From positions 622,501 through 686,500 of the forward strand of contig NC_091884.1 of the NCBI RefSeq assembly GCF_019399895.1: 64,000 nt of DNA. The letters are read 5' to 3'. This DNA is from Cardiocondyla obscurior. Lineage: Eukaryota; Arthropoda; Insecta; Hymenoptera; Formicidae. Position 1 is the first letter of the stretch, and the number at the start of each line of letters is the position of its first letter. The notes beneath the pieces are model-generated. The model did not search any database, was not told the DNA's origin, and saw only the letters and a program-made list of their open reading frames with translations. Positions 51,240-63,078 of this stretch are shown here, piece after piece. A program made the position numbers and the translations under genes.

Positions 51240-52850
51240 ATTTATCTTACTCGGGGTTTGCCTCCGACGGCGAATCGTCCTTCCGATGGGCGTCCACTCG
51301 CAGCTTCCTCTCGCGTACCAGCGCGGTGTGTAGTCGTAACCGGTGCAGTCCGTCCGTGATAAACAAAAACACAAACTCGCGGCTGCTCTCGATATCTCGT
51401 TTCCTCCGAGGCGGCGTGTCTCTCTCGCGGTATCAATCGCCCGGCGGTGTCCTTTTTTCTCGCATTTGCTTACAAGAAAACACGCGGGCGCGAGCGAGCG
51501 AACGTCGGAGCAATGCGGTGGCCACGAAATGTGCGCGAAAGAGATAGAAAGGAAGGAAGAAAAAGAGAGAAAGAGGAGGCCGACCGGAGCGGGGAGAGAC
51601 GGAAAACGCGCGTGCGAGGGCACGCGAGAAAAGAACGGAGACGGGAAATGATACCCTGGAGAACGAGGGAACGAGGGATGAGCGAAAAACGAGGCGGGCG
51701 ATACTACGCGGAGAAGAGAGGCGCGATAAAGTGCCTCGGAGTTTCGCGCACCGCGATACGGTCGAAGTCGCACGCGCCCGTTCGATCGGAGCAATAATCT
51801 ATCCCGCTCCGATGGTCGATCCTCGGCAACGTCAGGTCACATCACATCACACTTCCGCGGCCGCGTAGCGCGGAAAACGCGAGTCCGAAAATACGACCCC
51901 TTTGCAGGACGTAGCGTATGCGTGCGTGCGTGCGTTGCGTGCGTGCGCGCGCGCGCACGGGCGCGCGTCGCAACGGTGTGTAGTCTCTGAAGGAGAGTCG
52001 CGCCGAAGGAAAGAGATCGTCCTCCTCCTCTTCCTCCTCGTCCGCCGGTATGTTCCTGCTCAGGATCCGATCGAGCAGACACTGACCTCACGAGACGACG
52101 TCGACGCGAAGGCGAGAGAAAGAACGGGCGAGAAAGACGGCGAGAGGGAGCAGTACAAGGAAGGAACGGTGCGGAGGCGCGAGGATGAAACCTGATGGAA
52201 GTCGAAGGAAAGAGAAGAAACGATAAATAATACGAACGGGGGACGGAGGAAAGGACGAACGGCGGGATCGGCGCGGTGGTTGGGACCCGTAGGTACGCCC
52301 GTCCGGATCTTCGCTCGCCGCGGACAAACACTTCCCTCGCGAGACACGCGCGGCTTTTAAAAACTGCGAGTCACGGCCACGGGCCGACGAAAATGACGTT
52401 GTGCCCTTTCGTTGGTCAGCTTGCCGCGCACTTGGTCTTTTAAAAACTTTACGCAGGGTCCGTGTGAGATAAACGCGCCGCTCTGTCGTTCGAGACGTAC
52501 GCGAGAACGAGAGCGAGAGAGAAAGACGCTGAACGTCGTCGACGACGAACAGCGGCGGCGACGATTGCGCGACGGTGGCGCGCTCGCGGAAGGTGGACGT
52601 AACAACTAGTATCGCGCGCGCCTGCTTAACATATACTGAGTTCGTTTCCGCCGAAGCACTCCACTTTGACCGCTATACTGGCGCTCGACGGCGCTCGACG
52701 GCGCTCGACGGCGCTCGGTGGTTTTCGACGGACTTCGGACGCACGACCGAACGTGGCCGAGCCTCCGCGTCACCCAGCTGACAAGGGTCGTGCTCTCACT
52801 CGATCGCTGACCGTGCACCGTGCAGGTCGACACGCTATGCTCTGACCCAC
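51240..52850. promoter_or_regulatory. CpG-dense putative promoter/5' exon region
   Basis: This is the longest CpG-dense segment in the window, with several overlapping frames open on both strands, purine-rich stretches (51,540-51,650) and a CGTGCG/CGCGCG run at 51,917-51,966. On the minus strand a strong donor, CCGA|GTAAGA, lies at 51,251/51,250, so a GC-rich 5' exon read leftwards from about 52.8 kb is possible. No recognisable protein is encoded. Long GC-rich untranslated first exons are common in insect regulatory genes. Promoter status, direction and the identity of the gene are inferences. Confidence 0.35.
52681..52720. repeat. 10-bp tandem repeat
   Basis: The unit GCGCTCGACG is repeated three times exactly, followed by a partial fourth copy (GCGCTCGGTG), inside the CpG-dense region. 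Confidence 0.9.
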
Positions 52851-53370
52851 CCCGCTACCGATTAAGATATCTGTGCCACTCGTTAATATTTATTCCGGAA
52901 GATCTCGTATTCGAAAAAACGATCAATTAATATTCATAAATGATATATTGCGTAATATGCGTAATCTTTGTACGGAATAATAATATTAATAATCGACAAA
53001 TTAATTTTTCCCGAATTAATTTTACGAACGAAATTAATTTTCGTTGCTTTTCTTTCTTCCCAAAAGATCGGAAGTAGCCGGCAGAAAAAAAAAAATATCG
53101 TATAAAATATAATACATCATTGTAACAACATCATTACACACGATATATCGTTACACGACGGATATACGTGATATATTAATCGTGCGTTATTAATCGTCGT
53201 TACCGGTCTCGGACGTGAAACGCGACAGTTTAAATCAGTTTCCGCCTCATTTGAAAGTACATTAAAACAACAGACCCGTGTCCTGCAGCATCATTAGTTT
53301 GACAATCGTTCAGTACTTCGAGAAACTGTGTAAACTCGCTTAAAGCGCGGACTCGTTAAAGTTTGAAACA

Positions 53371-53475
53371 ATGAATTGTTTTATAAGTACAGAGAATCGT
53401 GAATCATTTCTGCATACAACAGGACTTCGCGATTTTATTCGGGATATCGATTTCTCATTTCAAATCGCTGTTAAG
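53371..53475 (+). CDS. Weak candidate first coding exon
   Basis: An ATG opens a 35-codon frame beginning MNCFISTENR and ending in IAVK, precisely at a consensus donor AAG|GTAAGT (phase 0). The possible acceptor at 53,656 would give an immediate stop in phase 0. The acceptor ATTTCAG ending at 54,027 would add 31 residues before a stop. No family is recognised. It may be a chance frame, or the 5' end of a small plus-strand gene in 53.2-54.3 kb. Confidence 0.15.
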
Positions 53476-53479
53476 GTAA

Positions 53480-56040
53480 GTATAATTTTGTTATTCGAGA
53501 CTTAATAATTTGAATAAAATCTTACGGCTGTTATTATTCAAAAGAGAATCCTCAGTCGTCAATAACGTCGGCCGAGCGCATGTATATTTCATCTCGTATA
53601 CTTTAAATACAAATTTTTTTTAACCTTTTGGTCTCCAAAAATTTTATTGACGTCAGTGATATTCTCTTATCACTGGAGAGAACTCCGCAACATCGAGGTA
53701 TTGTCGAGCATACGCGTTCGCGTGTATACATTATGCAAATTGATTCCATCGATTGGCCAGGCTCACCACACAAAATATATAGACTTGTTGCACATTTCAG
53801 TAGCTCTATTCTAGTCTCTAGAGCACGGCCGTTCTGTAATTTGTACTTGGCACGCAATTTCGAAAGAAAAAAAAGTAAAATAATAATGAAATAATTTATT
53901 GCAGTAGAAAAATACTAAATTATTAAAGTTTTAAATTAAATTTTCATTATTTATGTCATGTTGTAACATTAATTTCTTATTTCTTATTATGACGTGCTCA
54001 TCGTGAATATGGACACTGCTATTTCAGTACGATCGATTAATTGATTTCGCCGTTTTGATAGCATTTCTCCGATTATTTTGTTTTCGCAAGGGGCTACTAG
54101 TCGCGCACAATACACCGCGGTAAAACCAGCAGCATTTTCTATGAGTTTACAGACGGTTAAGGGCTATCATAATTATGGTAAGTGGCTTCTTCGTGAGAGC
54201 AGTTACCGATTATTATGTGCCGCCAACGACGCTCTTCTCGCCACTAATGCGAGTCATTACGTTTGGTATGTAAGCACTTTTCACAACATTATCTAATGCA
54301 CTTTAATTTAGTTTGAAAAAAAAAGAAAAAAAGAATTGCACATAAAGGAAAATAAATGACCCAAGTATTTTAATAAGAAAAATTAATTATTTCAATTTTA
54401 AATTAATTTTTAATAAATTAATTGGAAATTTTTTTTAATATAACGACTATTTTAATTTTCGCCGAATGTCTCAGATTTAAATATTTTATTTAATTTGCTT
54501 CGAGTAATAAATGAAAAGATTGCGGAATGTTACAGAGCGCGCGTCATTGGACTTGAACATTAATTAATTATATTAATTATAATTGAGTGATTTATGGCGT
54601 GTTGCCGGTTTACTTATATTTGTATCTTCCGGTTAGGATAGATTATTTTGTGTTCTTTCGTCCGTCTCTCCATCCTTCCTTCTTTCCTTCCTTCCTTCCT
54701 TCCTTCCTTCCTTCCTTTCTTCCTTCCTTCCTTCCTTCCTTCTTTCCTTCGTGGTAGTATTCCAGATTATCTTGACGTGTTGTAGCACTCCGAATCACTT
54801 AACACTATATTACACTGCTCTGCTTTTTTTTTATAATCACAATCACTATCACCAATCACGAACACTATCACTCGAGAGACGCACGACCGTAAGAATGACA
54901 GTGAATTTATCGCGGCGATTTTATCGAGTGAGGTTTAAATGTTGAAGAGATGGCGCATGTTAACACGACAGCATAAACAATAAGCCGATGACACAGATTT
55001 CTCTTTATTGTTTGCAATTTCAAATTAAAAAAAGAAAAATGTGCATGCTTTATTTTACAACGAAATGTAACAACCTCTTTAAAAAATATCCCGTGCAAGT
55101 ATTGAAAAGTACTTTTTTTCTTTTTCTTTTTTATTTTGTAAAAACAGGAGAGAAAGGAAAAGAATAAACAAAAGGACTATCAGGTTTTGATGTAAAAAAC
55201 ATAGCGAAGAGTACCTATTACGATTCGCAGTAAATGATAGGTAAAACGACATCATCGATCCTTATCACGAGCTCAGTTTTGCTAAAAAGATCAGCAAATC
55301 GAGTAAATTATCTTGCTGCCGGGTATTCGAGAACCTACGAGATGATAATGAGAGCCCACTAGTATATATGCCAAGTCAACCATAATTAGCCGGTTGGTAA
55401 TGCATGGTTGTCGTCGGCGCGATTAGTCCCGTCTTCTTTCGCGAGTTGTCTCGTCTTATCGCAAATTACCGGAATTGGGTAACTGAATAAGAGTTCTCAG
55501 CGTTGTGAGCGACTTTCTAGCAGTCTTACTAAATTTGCATCTCACATAATAATCTAATGCATTCGCTCCATCGTAACAATTACTATCAAGTTCTTCTTTC
55601 ACGCAAATTTTAAATACAGCATCAATATGAAATAATTATCTTAGAAATTTCTACGAGAAAAAAAATTGTTTACATACATAATTTGTGACCAATCTTTTTT
55701 TATTTTTATTTCATATTTACGGGATATTGTTGTTTCTCGAGTAACTTATCTATATTAAATATGATGCAAACTGACAAGTGCAGTTTAATTAGTAAGTACG
55801 ATAATTGGATACCGCAGGCTTGTAATAAAGTAGAATTTAATTACAATAAATAATGGTAGAACGCGCTAAAATAACATGTAATGAAACCTTCTCAGTGCGT
55901 ACGACAATACTCGAATAAATTAATCTAACTTATTTTCATTAAATTAAAGTAAAATAACATGTGATTTCCCCGTATTAAATAGAGATATTCCAATTTATAC
56001 TTTTGAAAAAATGACAAAGAGAGTATAGAGAAGATACAAA
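53480..56040. other. Intergenic, no gene recognised
   Basis: Frames at 53,628-53,894 and 54,078-54,296 (plus strand) have fairly protein-like composition but no recognisable domain and no convincing mutual splice phase. The remainder is AT-rich, with a microsatellite at 54,674-54,750. The left end of the Rpb4 3' UTR probably lies just below 56,048. Confidence 0.4.
54674..54750. repeat. (CTTC)n microsatellite
   Basis: About 77 bp of CTTC/TTCC tetranucleotide repeat with a few TTTC variants. Confidence 0.95.
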
Positions 56041-56047
56041 ATTTATT

Positions 56048-58494
56048 TCAATACTGCAACGATCTTTTAGTTTGTATATCTTCCAATATTGTTCGGAGTT
56101 CTTCGTCTTCCAATCTGCCTTCGAGACTCGGGATAAGACCTTTTGCCTCTTCGGGAGTTTCAGGACACAAGTTGGCTAATGACGCAATCTCGAATTTGTG
56201 TAGCTTCTTTTGCATTAACAAACTACAACAATATAAGAATATTATATTTTTATTTTAATTCAAATATTATATTTTCATTTTAATTCAAATATTTTCTTTT
56301 CATTTTATATATTATTACAAGAATTTTATATAATATTCTATTTTAAATTGATTTATCTATATTAAGTAACTGAAAAAGAAACGGATAAAATACCTTCTAA
56401 CAGCTGCAATTGTTTCTTTATTTTTCAATTTTCCGAATCGATTGGTGTACGTCAGACTCTTCATGAAAACCTCAGAAAATTCCTGTTCCTCTTCCGCCGA
56501 TTCATTTTGAGCTTTTCTGTGTTCAAGAAGCATGTAAACTTCCGATATCAATAATGGTTCTGCATTTTCAAATTCTGTGGAGGAATTTATCGCTTTCATT
56601 ATTTAATTAACAACAAAAATCTTAAGAAATAATAAAATAATGGGAAATTAAATTTGTGCGATTTATTTTTTAAACTTCTTTAAATGTAGAAACTTGATCA
56701 GAAACCTATTTATAATTTTTTTTAATGACGTTAGAGTCAATTATATATAACTCAACCTACATTATCACAGTAATTAAGCATTTCGGCACTTCATCAGCCG
56801 TTTCAAAATAATCATTGAGTTGGCTTATTAATGTATCCTCTTTCCAACAGAAAATCATATATTTTGCGCGTTTTATTTACATCAATTTTTAAGAGCGTAC
56901 GAGCCTGAGCCAGTCTAAGAAAACCACACTTCTTGCTTTCCGTTATTAAGAGAAGCTTAAAGTCTAAATAATTGGCAGGCACGATTCTCAAAACAGAACA
57001 AAGTTCTTTCTCATCGACGCTCAATTTCTCGTACCCTGGCAAACCCTTTATCGCAAGAGGAGGCGCGGCTTTGCGCTGCGCGCTTCCGAGAATCGGATTA
57101 TTAATGCTAGCAAAATTATCGGGTAATAAACTTCTCCAGCTGTACTCCGGATTGCTTAAATACTGTTTCTTTTCCCGTTCATTCTCTTGTCTCAGCTGAC
57201 TCAATTTTTGGAACATAGGCACGTTGTGGAAGTGTTTGATCCCGTTTCGCCTGAATTCCAGTAGCTTAAAAATATGATTTTTTAATTCACCGACACGATG
57301 AAGACCTTCCATAAGGAAGTCAAATTCGATCCCATCCACAAGCTGCATAAATATCAATAATCTTTCTAGGAGCGGTTTCGTTATCGTGTTCTCGTATTTT
57401 TGTATCGACCATATGGTCTTGCGAAATGCAATTAATCCGTGCTCACGTACAATTCTTTCTCTTCTCGCGCGTTCTCTTAATCTATTGTTATACGCTTGCG
57501 CTATTGCCACTTGCAAAGCCTGCCCTAGCTCGCACGAGTTGTCGCGTGGTTGAAATTCATCAAGTTCAAGATCGGATATTAGCGATTCCGCGTGATTGTC
57601 AAAATTCACATCGAAATCGGATCTGGCTGCGTTATAGCCGGCCAACAGCCTGCCGTTCGGTGTGTGGACACCGAATCTAGGAGGTTCTTCCAGATCTTGC
57701 AATTTGAACAAATAAGGAATCGGTTCGCAACCAAACAAGCTGGCTCTGCTTTCTTTAATCTTCGGTAGACCCGGCAGAATCTGATTGTCTATGTAATACT
57801 TTAAATAATGCATCTTGCACTCCTCGGCAGATTTTCTGTGCATCCTACGTCCCACATCCGTCCAATTTCCAAAGCCACATTGCTGCAGAACGTTCAGCAG
57901 TTCGAGCTCGTGCTTAGCAGCCCAATTACTGTCGTCGATCAAGGGAAATTCGTTCTTTATGATCACGTAGTCGTGATCGTTCTTGTGCTCGTTGACTTCG
58001 CAGCCCTTAGCAAAGCAGGCTGGGCATATTTCGATATCGGTGCATACCGCACAACGAATGTAGGGCTCCACAAGAGTAGATTTGCACACGCGGCATATAG
58101 GATCTGAGGCAAAAATTTTGCCCTTCAAGACTGACATCTCGAGTTCTACATCATGCTCGGATTTATCTGTCGGATTCATTAAGCAGTCTGAAAGAGGAAA
58201 ATCGTTACCTTAGACTTAGCCGCTCGGATGTGCAAGTATCGTAATTAATATCAACGCGGAAAGAGGATGGAAATTGTTCGAAATACTACGAGTCCTATAT
58301 CATAAATGAAAACTAAAAAGTAATTAGTAAATTAACACGTGAGCAATGTTATCACAACAGTAGATCACATTTGCATGAGAATGAGGTTAGCTATGGCGTT
58401 CTACGTGTAAAGGTTAGGAATTAAATATACCTTTTGGAAACTGCAGATCTGCCGCGTCCTCGTCTGTTATGTCCGTGATATTATTATTAGCCAT
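56048..58494 (-). CDS. Rpb4: RNA polymerase II subunit RPB4 (spliced, shares first exon with Ada2a)
   Basis: RPB4 pairs with RPB7 to form the stalk of RNA polymerase II, acting in initiation and RNA handling in the nucleus. Coding exons on the minus strand are 58,494-58,431, 56,574-56,394 and 56,222-56,048. They sum to 420 nt, or 139 residues plus TGA, close to human POLR2D (142). Recognisable family blocks are the FPKEFENAEPLL junction, EVYMLLEHRKAQNESAEEEQ, KNKETIAAVRS, QKKLHKFEIASLANLCPETP, IPSLEGRLEDEEL and the C-terminal DIQTKRSLQY. Donors are AAAG|GTATAT and AGAAG|GTATTT; acceptors are CTCCACAG and TTGTTGTAG. The first intron spans the whole Ada2a exon, so RPB4 and ADA2A mRNAs are alternatives of one pre-mRNA. 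An AATAAA overlaps the stop region. Confidence 0.95.
56812..58494 (-). CDS. Ada2a: Transcriptional adaptor ADA2A (Ada2a)
   Basis: ADA2A is the adaptor subunit that supports the GCN5 histone acetyltransferase; in Drosophila it works in the ATAC complex. Exon 1 is 58,494-58,431 and exon 2 is 58,187-56,812. The join AAA-G|AC-TGC-TTA is in frame and gives 479 residues. A ZZ zinc finger occupies about residues 50-95, with Cys pairs at 53/56, 67/70 and 76/79 and His 89 and 93. A SANT/Myb domain follows at about 105-155, including NWAAKHELELL, FGNWTDVGRRM and SAEECKMHYLKYYI. A C-terminal SWIRM domain spans about 400-479, starting LPGYEKLSVDEKEL and ending in FLLERGYINKPTQ. Translation could also begin at Met25 (58,179) if exon 1 is skipped. 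The first 21 residues are shared with RPB4. Confidence 0.95.
58431..58494 (-). other. Shared first coding exon of Ada2a and Rpb4
   Basis: This 64-nt exon encodes an acidic N-terminus, MANNNITDITDEDAADL followed by QFPK, and leaves one base (G) at the donor. Both downstream acceptors are phase-compatible. The extension reads KEFENAE for RPB4, matching the RPB4 family, and KDCLMNP for ADA2A. Choice of acceptor therefore decides which protein is made. Confidence 0.93.
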
Positions 58495-58808
58495 GACTGA
58501 GTTTTGTTGCGTCTCGGCGTCTCATTCGTTAATTATTACTGATGTTTAATCACGTTACTACGCCGTTATACGTCCTATACGATACCATACGATGCGATAT
58601 CGCGATGAGAATTCAGATGCGTCTTTGCTGTCCGCGCATGATCTAGAAATGAAGCGATGCTCGCATCGCGTGCTCCAGTATTCCAACAGCTCCACGTGGA
58701 ACCGAGTAATGTCACTAAATTTAGTGACTTTAAATCTATAGTGAGTTTACGCGCGCTGCCGCTCGCGCGCTCGCAATCGATATCCTTTTGCCTGTCAAAT
58801 GGGTAATA
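58495..58808. promoter_or_regulatory. Bidirectional promoter between Ada2a/Rpb4 and Dlic
   Basis: Only 314 bp separate the divergent start codons, so both 5' UTRs and core promoters must fit here. The sequence is moderately CpG-rich, lacks an obvious TATA box, and contains small dyads such as TCACTAAATTTAGTGA (58,711-58,726). Head-to-head housekeeping genes usually share such CpG-type promoters. Transcription start sites are not determined. Confidence 0.7.
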
Positions 58809-61800
58809 ATGGCAGCGACGATGGTTGATACGATGTTGCAGAGCAATGGTTTTCAGACCAAAAAGAAAGAGGATGTCGAAAATAAGGACAATTTGTGGTA
58901 CGTGTTGTAATCCCCGCGACATTAACCGTATATCGACGCGGCGTCTCGGAACAATTTTCTCTCGTTTTTGCACCTCGTGAGAGGAGAGCAAGTGTGACAC
59001 ATCTTGCTTCGTGAGAAAAATTACGTGTCCGATCTCACACGATGTTATTGCTTTGCAGGTCGTCTATTTTGGCGGAGGTGCAGAACAGCGGCAACAATAA
59101 ACTACCCTCGAACAAAAATGTTCTTGTTTTAGGTAAATATTAACGTCACCTCATGGCTCTCCCAGATCGCTTCTGACTCGATGTAACATGCATATTAATT
59201 AGTTACTTTGCTGTTTGACGTGTGTATCATCGATAGAAAATAGCTCTTCGTCGTCATATCTGTATTACTCGCCGATAGGATACAAGCTCGTTTTTTTATT
59301 ACTATTATTTCATAAGTATTGTATTTTGTCGCAGTATAAGTGTGAAAGGTTATATCGACATAGAGCATCTATTAAATACTGACCATTTGCGTGCTGACAC
59401 ACTTATGTATGGCATTCACATTTGCAGTTTGTAAAAAAAAAATATATGTTTTTTAGGTGACAATGAAAGTGGGAAAACTACACTTATAGCAAAATTGCAA
59501 GGTGTAGAGGATCCAAAGAAAGGTTCTGGATTAGAATTTGCATACATTGATGTGAGAGATGATTACAGAGACGGTCAGCATAAAATCAATAATTATATTT
59601 ATATTTTCCTTGATGTAAATGAATTTTAATTGACCATGTGGCATTCAATATCTTTGCAGATCACACAAGGTTGTCTGTATGGGTTCTGGATGGAGACCCG
59701 GGTCATGCAAATCTTTTGAGATATGCATTGAACAAAGATAGGTTTCCACATACACTTGTTATGTTAGTTGCTGCCATGACCACACCATGGGCCATTCTTG
59801 ATCAGCTACATTCGTGGGCAGAACTGTTAGGCGATCACGTTGACAAATTACCTTTAGACAATGACACTACGCAACGATGCAGGCAGCTTAGTAAGTCGAA
59901 TAAAACATAATTGTAATAAATAATGTTGCTCTCACGTCCGCTCAAATTTCGAAGAGCGTTCACCGCCGCGTTCTCACAAATGTTCACTCGTGCGTGCCGC
60001 GCGTTCTTGTACTCGTGCGCGGAAAAGAATTCGAACACATTTTTTTACGAAAGGATTTACGTAATAATATTTATACATATGTGTTGTTTGTGATAAAAAA
60101 AATTACCTTGTACCACTAAAAAATAAATATAACATTGTTATATAATTTTATTTCGCTAGATATAAAAAAGTGGCAGGATTATACAGAACCGGGAGATGAA
60201 CTGGATCCTGGGAGTCCTCTGCGACGTACCAGTCGTAATTTGGATGACGACACGGCAGAGGGTTTACCCTTACCGGAAGGAGTACTTAAAACCAATTTAG
60301 GTCTAGATGTAGTCGTAGTTATAACGAAAACTGATTATATGTCTACTCTTGAAAAAGAACAGGACTACAAGTAAGTACTGAACGAAAAAAAATTGCTATG
60401 ATACAAGTCGCTAATCGGTTATTTTCTTGTTCACAGAGACGAACATTTCGACTTTATGCAACAATGGATCAGGCAGTTTTGCTTACAATACGGCGCGGGT
60501 CTCTTCTACACGTCAGCGAAGGAGGATAAGAACTGTGATTTGCTGTATAAATATTTAACTCATAGGATTTATTCTTTACCGTTCAGAACACCGGCACTGG
60601 TCGTCGAAAAGGATGCAGTACTTATGTAAAAACATTTGATTTAACACGACTAAAAAATGTCTTCTTTATATGCGCATATGTTATAATCATTTACATTGTG
60701 CATTATTTGCAGACCTGCTGGTTGGGATAACATGAAAAAGATCAGCATCTTACATGAGAATTTGCAATCCATGAAAGCAAGCGATTACTATCGTGACGTA
60801 ATCGCACAGCCGGCGACAAATCGAAAAGTATGCTATAGTACCACGCAGTATTTATTTTCGCACTTAATATATGCAATTTCTTTAACATAGTGCATGTATG
60901 TATGACTGAATTTTTTGTATTAATATATTTTTTATTAATATAGTGCGTTGCTAGAGAAATGGAAGTTCAAGCGGAAGAGGAACAAGCTTTCCTCGCGCGG
61001 CAGCAAGCAGCTTTATCGGGCCTGAAAGATCCTACTCGTTCACCGACGACCCGGAATCAGGCAAGCTCCGGACCAGTTATACAGGTTATACCAATTATAA
61101 ATTGAGCATGCTTTTTATGTTGCGTGTTAAATCAAAAGATCACAACATTGCCACTAATAGTCTCATTGCTATAAAATCGTATAAGTGGTTTATTAATCGC
61201 AACCTTTACATCCAACAAAATTATTGAGTCTCGTAACTCGATATACGTTTGTGTCAATTATTTCATCTACTATGCAGCATAATTATCATATAACTGTTTC
61301 GTTCATTTGTATAATTCTAATCCATTTACTTAATATTAAAAATAAATGTACATATTTTTGTCGTTCGTGTATTTCGAAGTTACGCTTTGGGAAACTTGCT
61401 TCATATATTTAATGAATTAATTTCATAGAAAAATCATGTAGTTGCAGTACGTTATCATAACGATAAAGTTATCGTATGTAAAGTTGTTTGTTCCATTTAA
61501 ATTACAGTAATTTAATTATCCCGAGGCCGATAAATCACTGTGATAAATTTTGTACAAAACATTCCCTACAGTCCATTGTACTGTATCGTCTAACATTCCA
61601 CGTAATTTCAATTCCAGTCGACATCTCGTGTGGTTATTGCAGTTAACATTTGAAAGCATGTTCTAATCTATGTGGTATGATCTGTCCATTACGAGTAGTT
61701 AACTCCTTTTCTCAACTGCAGACGGGCACTAACGATTTTTCAAATAGGTCGCATCGCCGAACAAAAAGTTGGATCCTAAGGGTAGCGGCGCCACACCATC

Positions 61801-62094
61801 CGGAGAGGGTGTCTTAGCTAATTTCTTCAATTCTCTTCTCTACAAGAAGACTGGAGTACAGCCTGGTTCACCGGGGGCGCCGGGCAGCGTAGGAACGAGT
61901 CCTATGAAACTTGGTAATACGTAATAGCAATTTTTATTTCTACTAAAAGTGTACTAAACGAGATATTTTATACTTCAGAGGCTACACCGGTGGATAAAGC
62001 AACGATGTGTAATGATGCAGCAGCAGAGTTAGATCGTCTTACGCGGACCAAGAAACTTTCTCCACCCAACTTGAACACGTCGTCTGAATGTTAA
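58809..62094 (+). CDS. Dlic: Cytoplasmic dynein light intermediate chain (10 exons)
   Basis: This is the cytoplasmic dynein-1 subunit that binds the heavy chain and links the motor to cargo adaptors. Exons: 58,809-58,897; 59,059-59,132; 59,457-59,573; 59,660-59,890; 60,160-60,370; 60,437-60,625; 60,713-60,827; 60,944-61,084; 61,748-61,913; 61,979-62,094. They total 1,449 nt (482 residues plus TAA), close to the family length. The GTPase-like domain starts with Walker A GDNESGKT (residues 55-62), then SGLEFAYIDVRDDYRDDHTR and SVWVLDGDPGHANLL. Later landmarks are VVVITKTDYMSTLEKEQDYK and IPAGWDNMKKISIL. The C-terminal half carries the adaptor-binding helix ANFFNSLLYKKTG (413-425), the site that contacts Hook/BICD/Spindly-type adaptors in vertebrates. 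All junctions are GT-AG. The exon 3 donor (ACG|GTCAGC) is weak. An upstream Met choice (Met1, 5 or 9) is uncertain. Confidence 0.95.
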
Positions 62095-63030
62095 AAATAG
62101 TGCTCTTTTTTTCTTCGCGATTCATCAATATAAGACGATAGTCAAAGCTTCGTTGCCATTAAACAGAATTTAAATGCAGCCCTAAAATGTCTTGTAGTTC
62201 ACTCGTTATAATGGGAGCGATCGTAATATAATTATAAGATGGGTCGCGAAGAGATAAAATTTAGTTCTAATCGATGATAATCTAACCCAATCACACATAA
62301 GAAAAGGAAAAATTAAAAAAAAAAAAAGAAAAATATATATATATATATATAAATCTGCTCTGCATCTTTACGACAGACTCGAATAAATATCAGTAACGAA
62401 GTGGAGAATAATTAATGAATTAAATGTAATTAAAATATTTAATATAATATTCTAAGATATATATGCTTACGCACATGTCTTAGCGTCTGATGATAGTAAA
62501 TTATTTAGCTGTATTCGTATGTCCGTGGAAACGGAACCGTGATTTTTTATCGCTTTATATGAATGCACATTTTCTTTGTCTCTTCTTTGTAAATGAATAC
62601 TCCTTATTACGTTTCATATACTCAATCGTTTATTTCTGTACGATATAAATCTTTGTTATTATTCGTCACTGCATTCGGTCTAATTTTGTCAACATAAGTG
62701 CCGTTAGCGCTGCGAAAGTGTTGTGCGAGTGTGTGAGATAGTCTTTTATACGAACTGTTCATAAAGCAAAATGGGAGAATCCTTTTAACGAAAGACGCAG
62801 TGCAGTCTTCAGATATATAGGGATAATGGTACGAGAATGGAATATACGTTTAAACCGCGGGTGTAAAATCTGATTTCTTTGTAGATTTTTAGCTGAATAT
62901 ACATATATCATTCGATTCGAGAATGCAGGGGAGCGGAGATATGTACATTCATTTATCAACCTAAATGTGGCTCTATGTATATGAAGTTCAAATCCCCGAT
63001 GAAAATAAAATAACTTTTCGTACGTTTTGT
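62095..63030 (+). other. Dlic 3' UTR and flank
   Basis: AT-rich non-coding sequence after the Dlic stop. AATAAA-type polyadenylation signals occur at about 62,383 (CGAATAAATA) and 63,005 (AAAATAAAAT), so alternative 3' ends are possible. A short (AT)n run occurs at 62,334-62,352. No other gene is seen. Confidence 0.55.
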
Positions 63031-63078
63031 CTTTTATATTTATATATTAACATAAATTTGTATTTAGTAAAACAGGTA

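Noticed and set aside
51186..51794. About 200-codon minus-strand frame
   Set aside because: It lies in a CpG-dense region where frames on both strands are open, its composition is Arg/Ser/Phe low-complexity, and it overlaps equally long opposite-strand frames.
58575..59000. 141-codon minus-strand frame between Ada2a/Rpb4 and Dlic
   Set aside because: It overlaps Dlic exon 1 antisense, resembles no family, and is best seen as a shadow frame.
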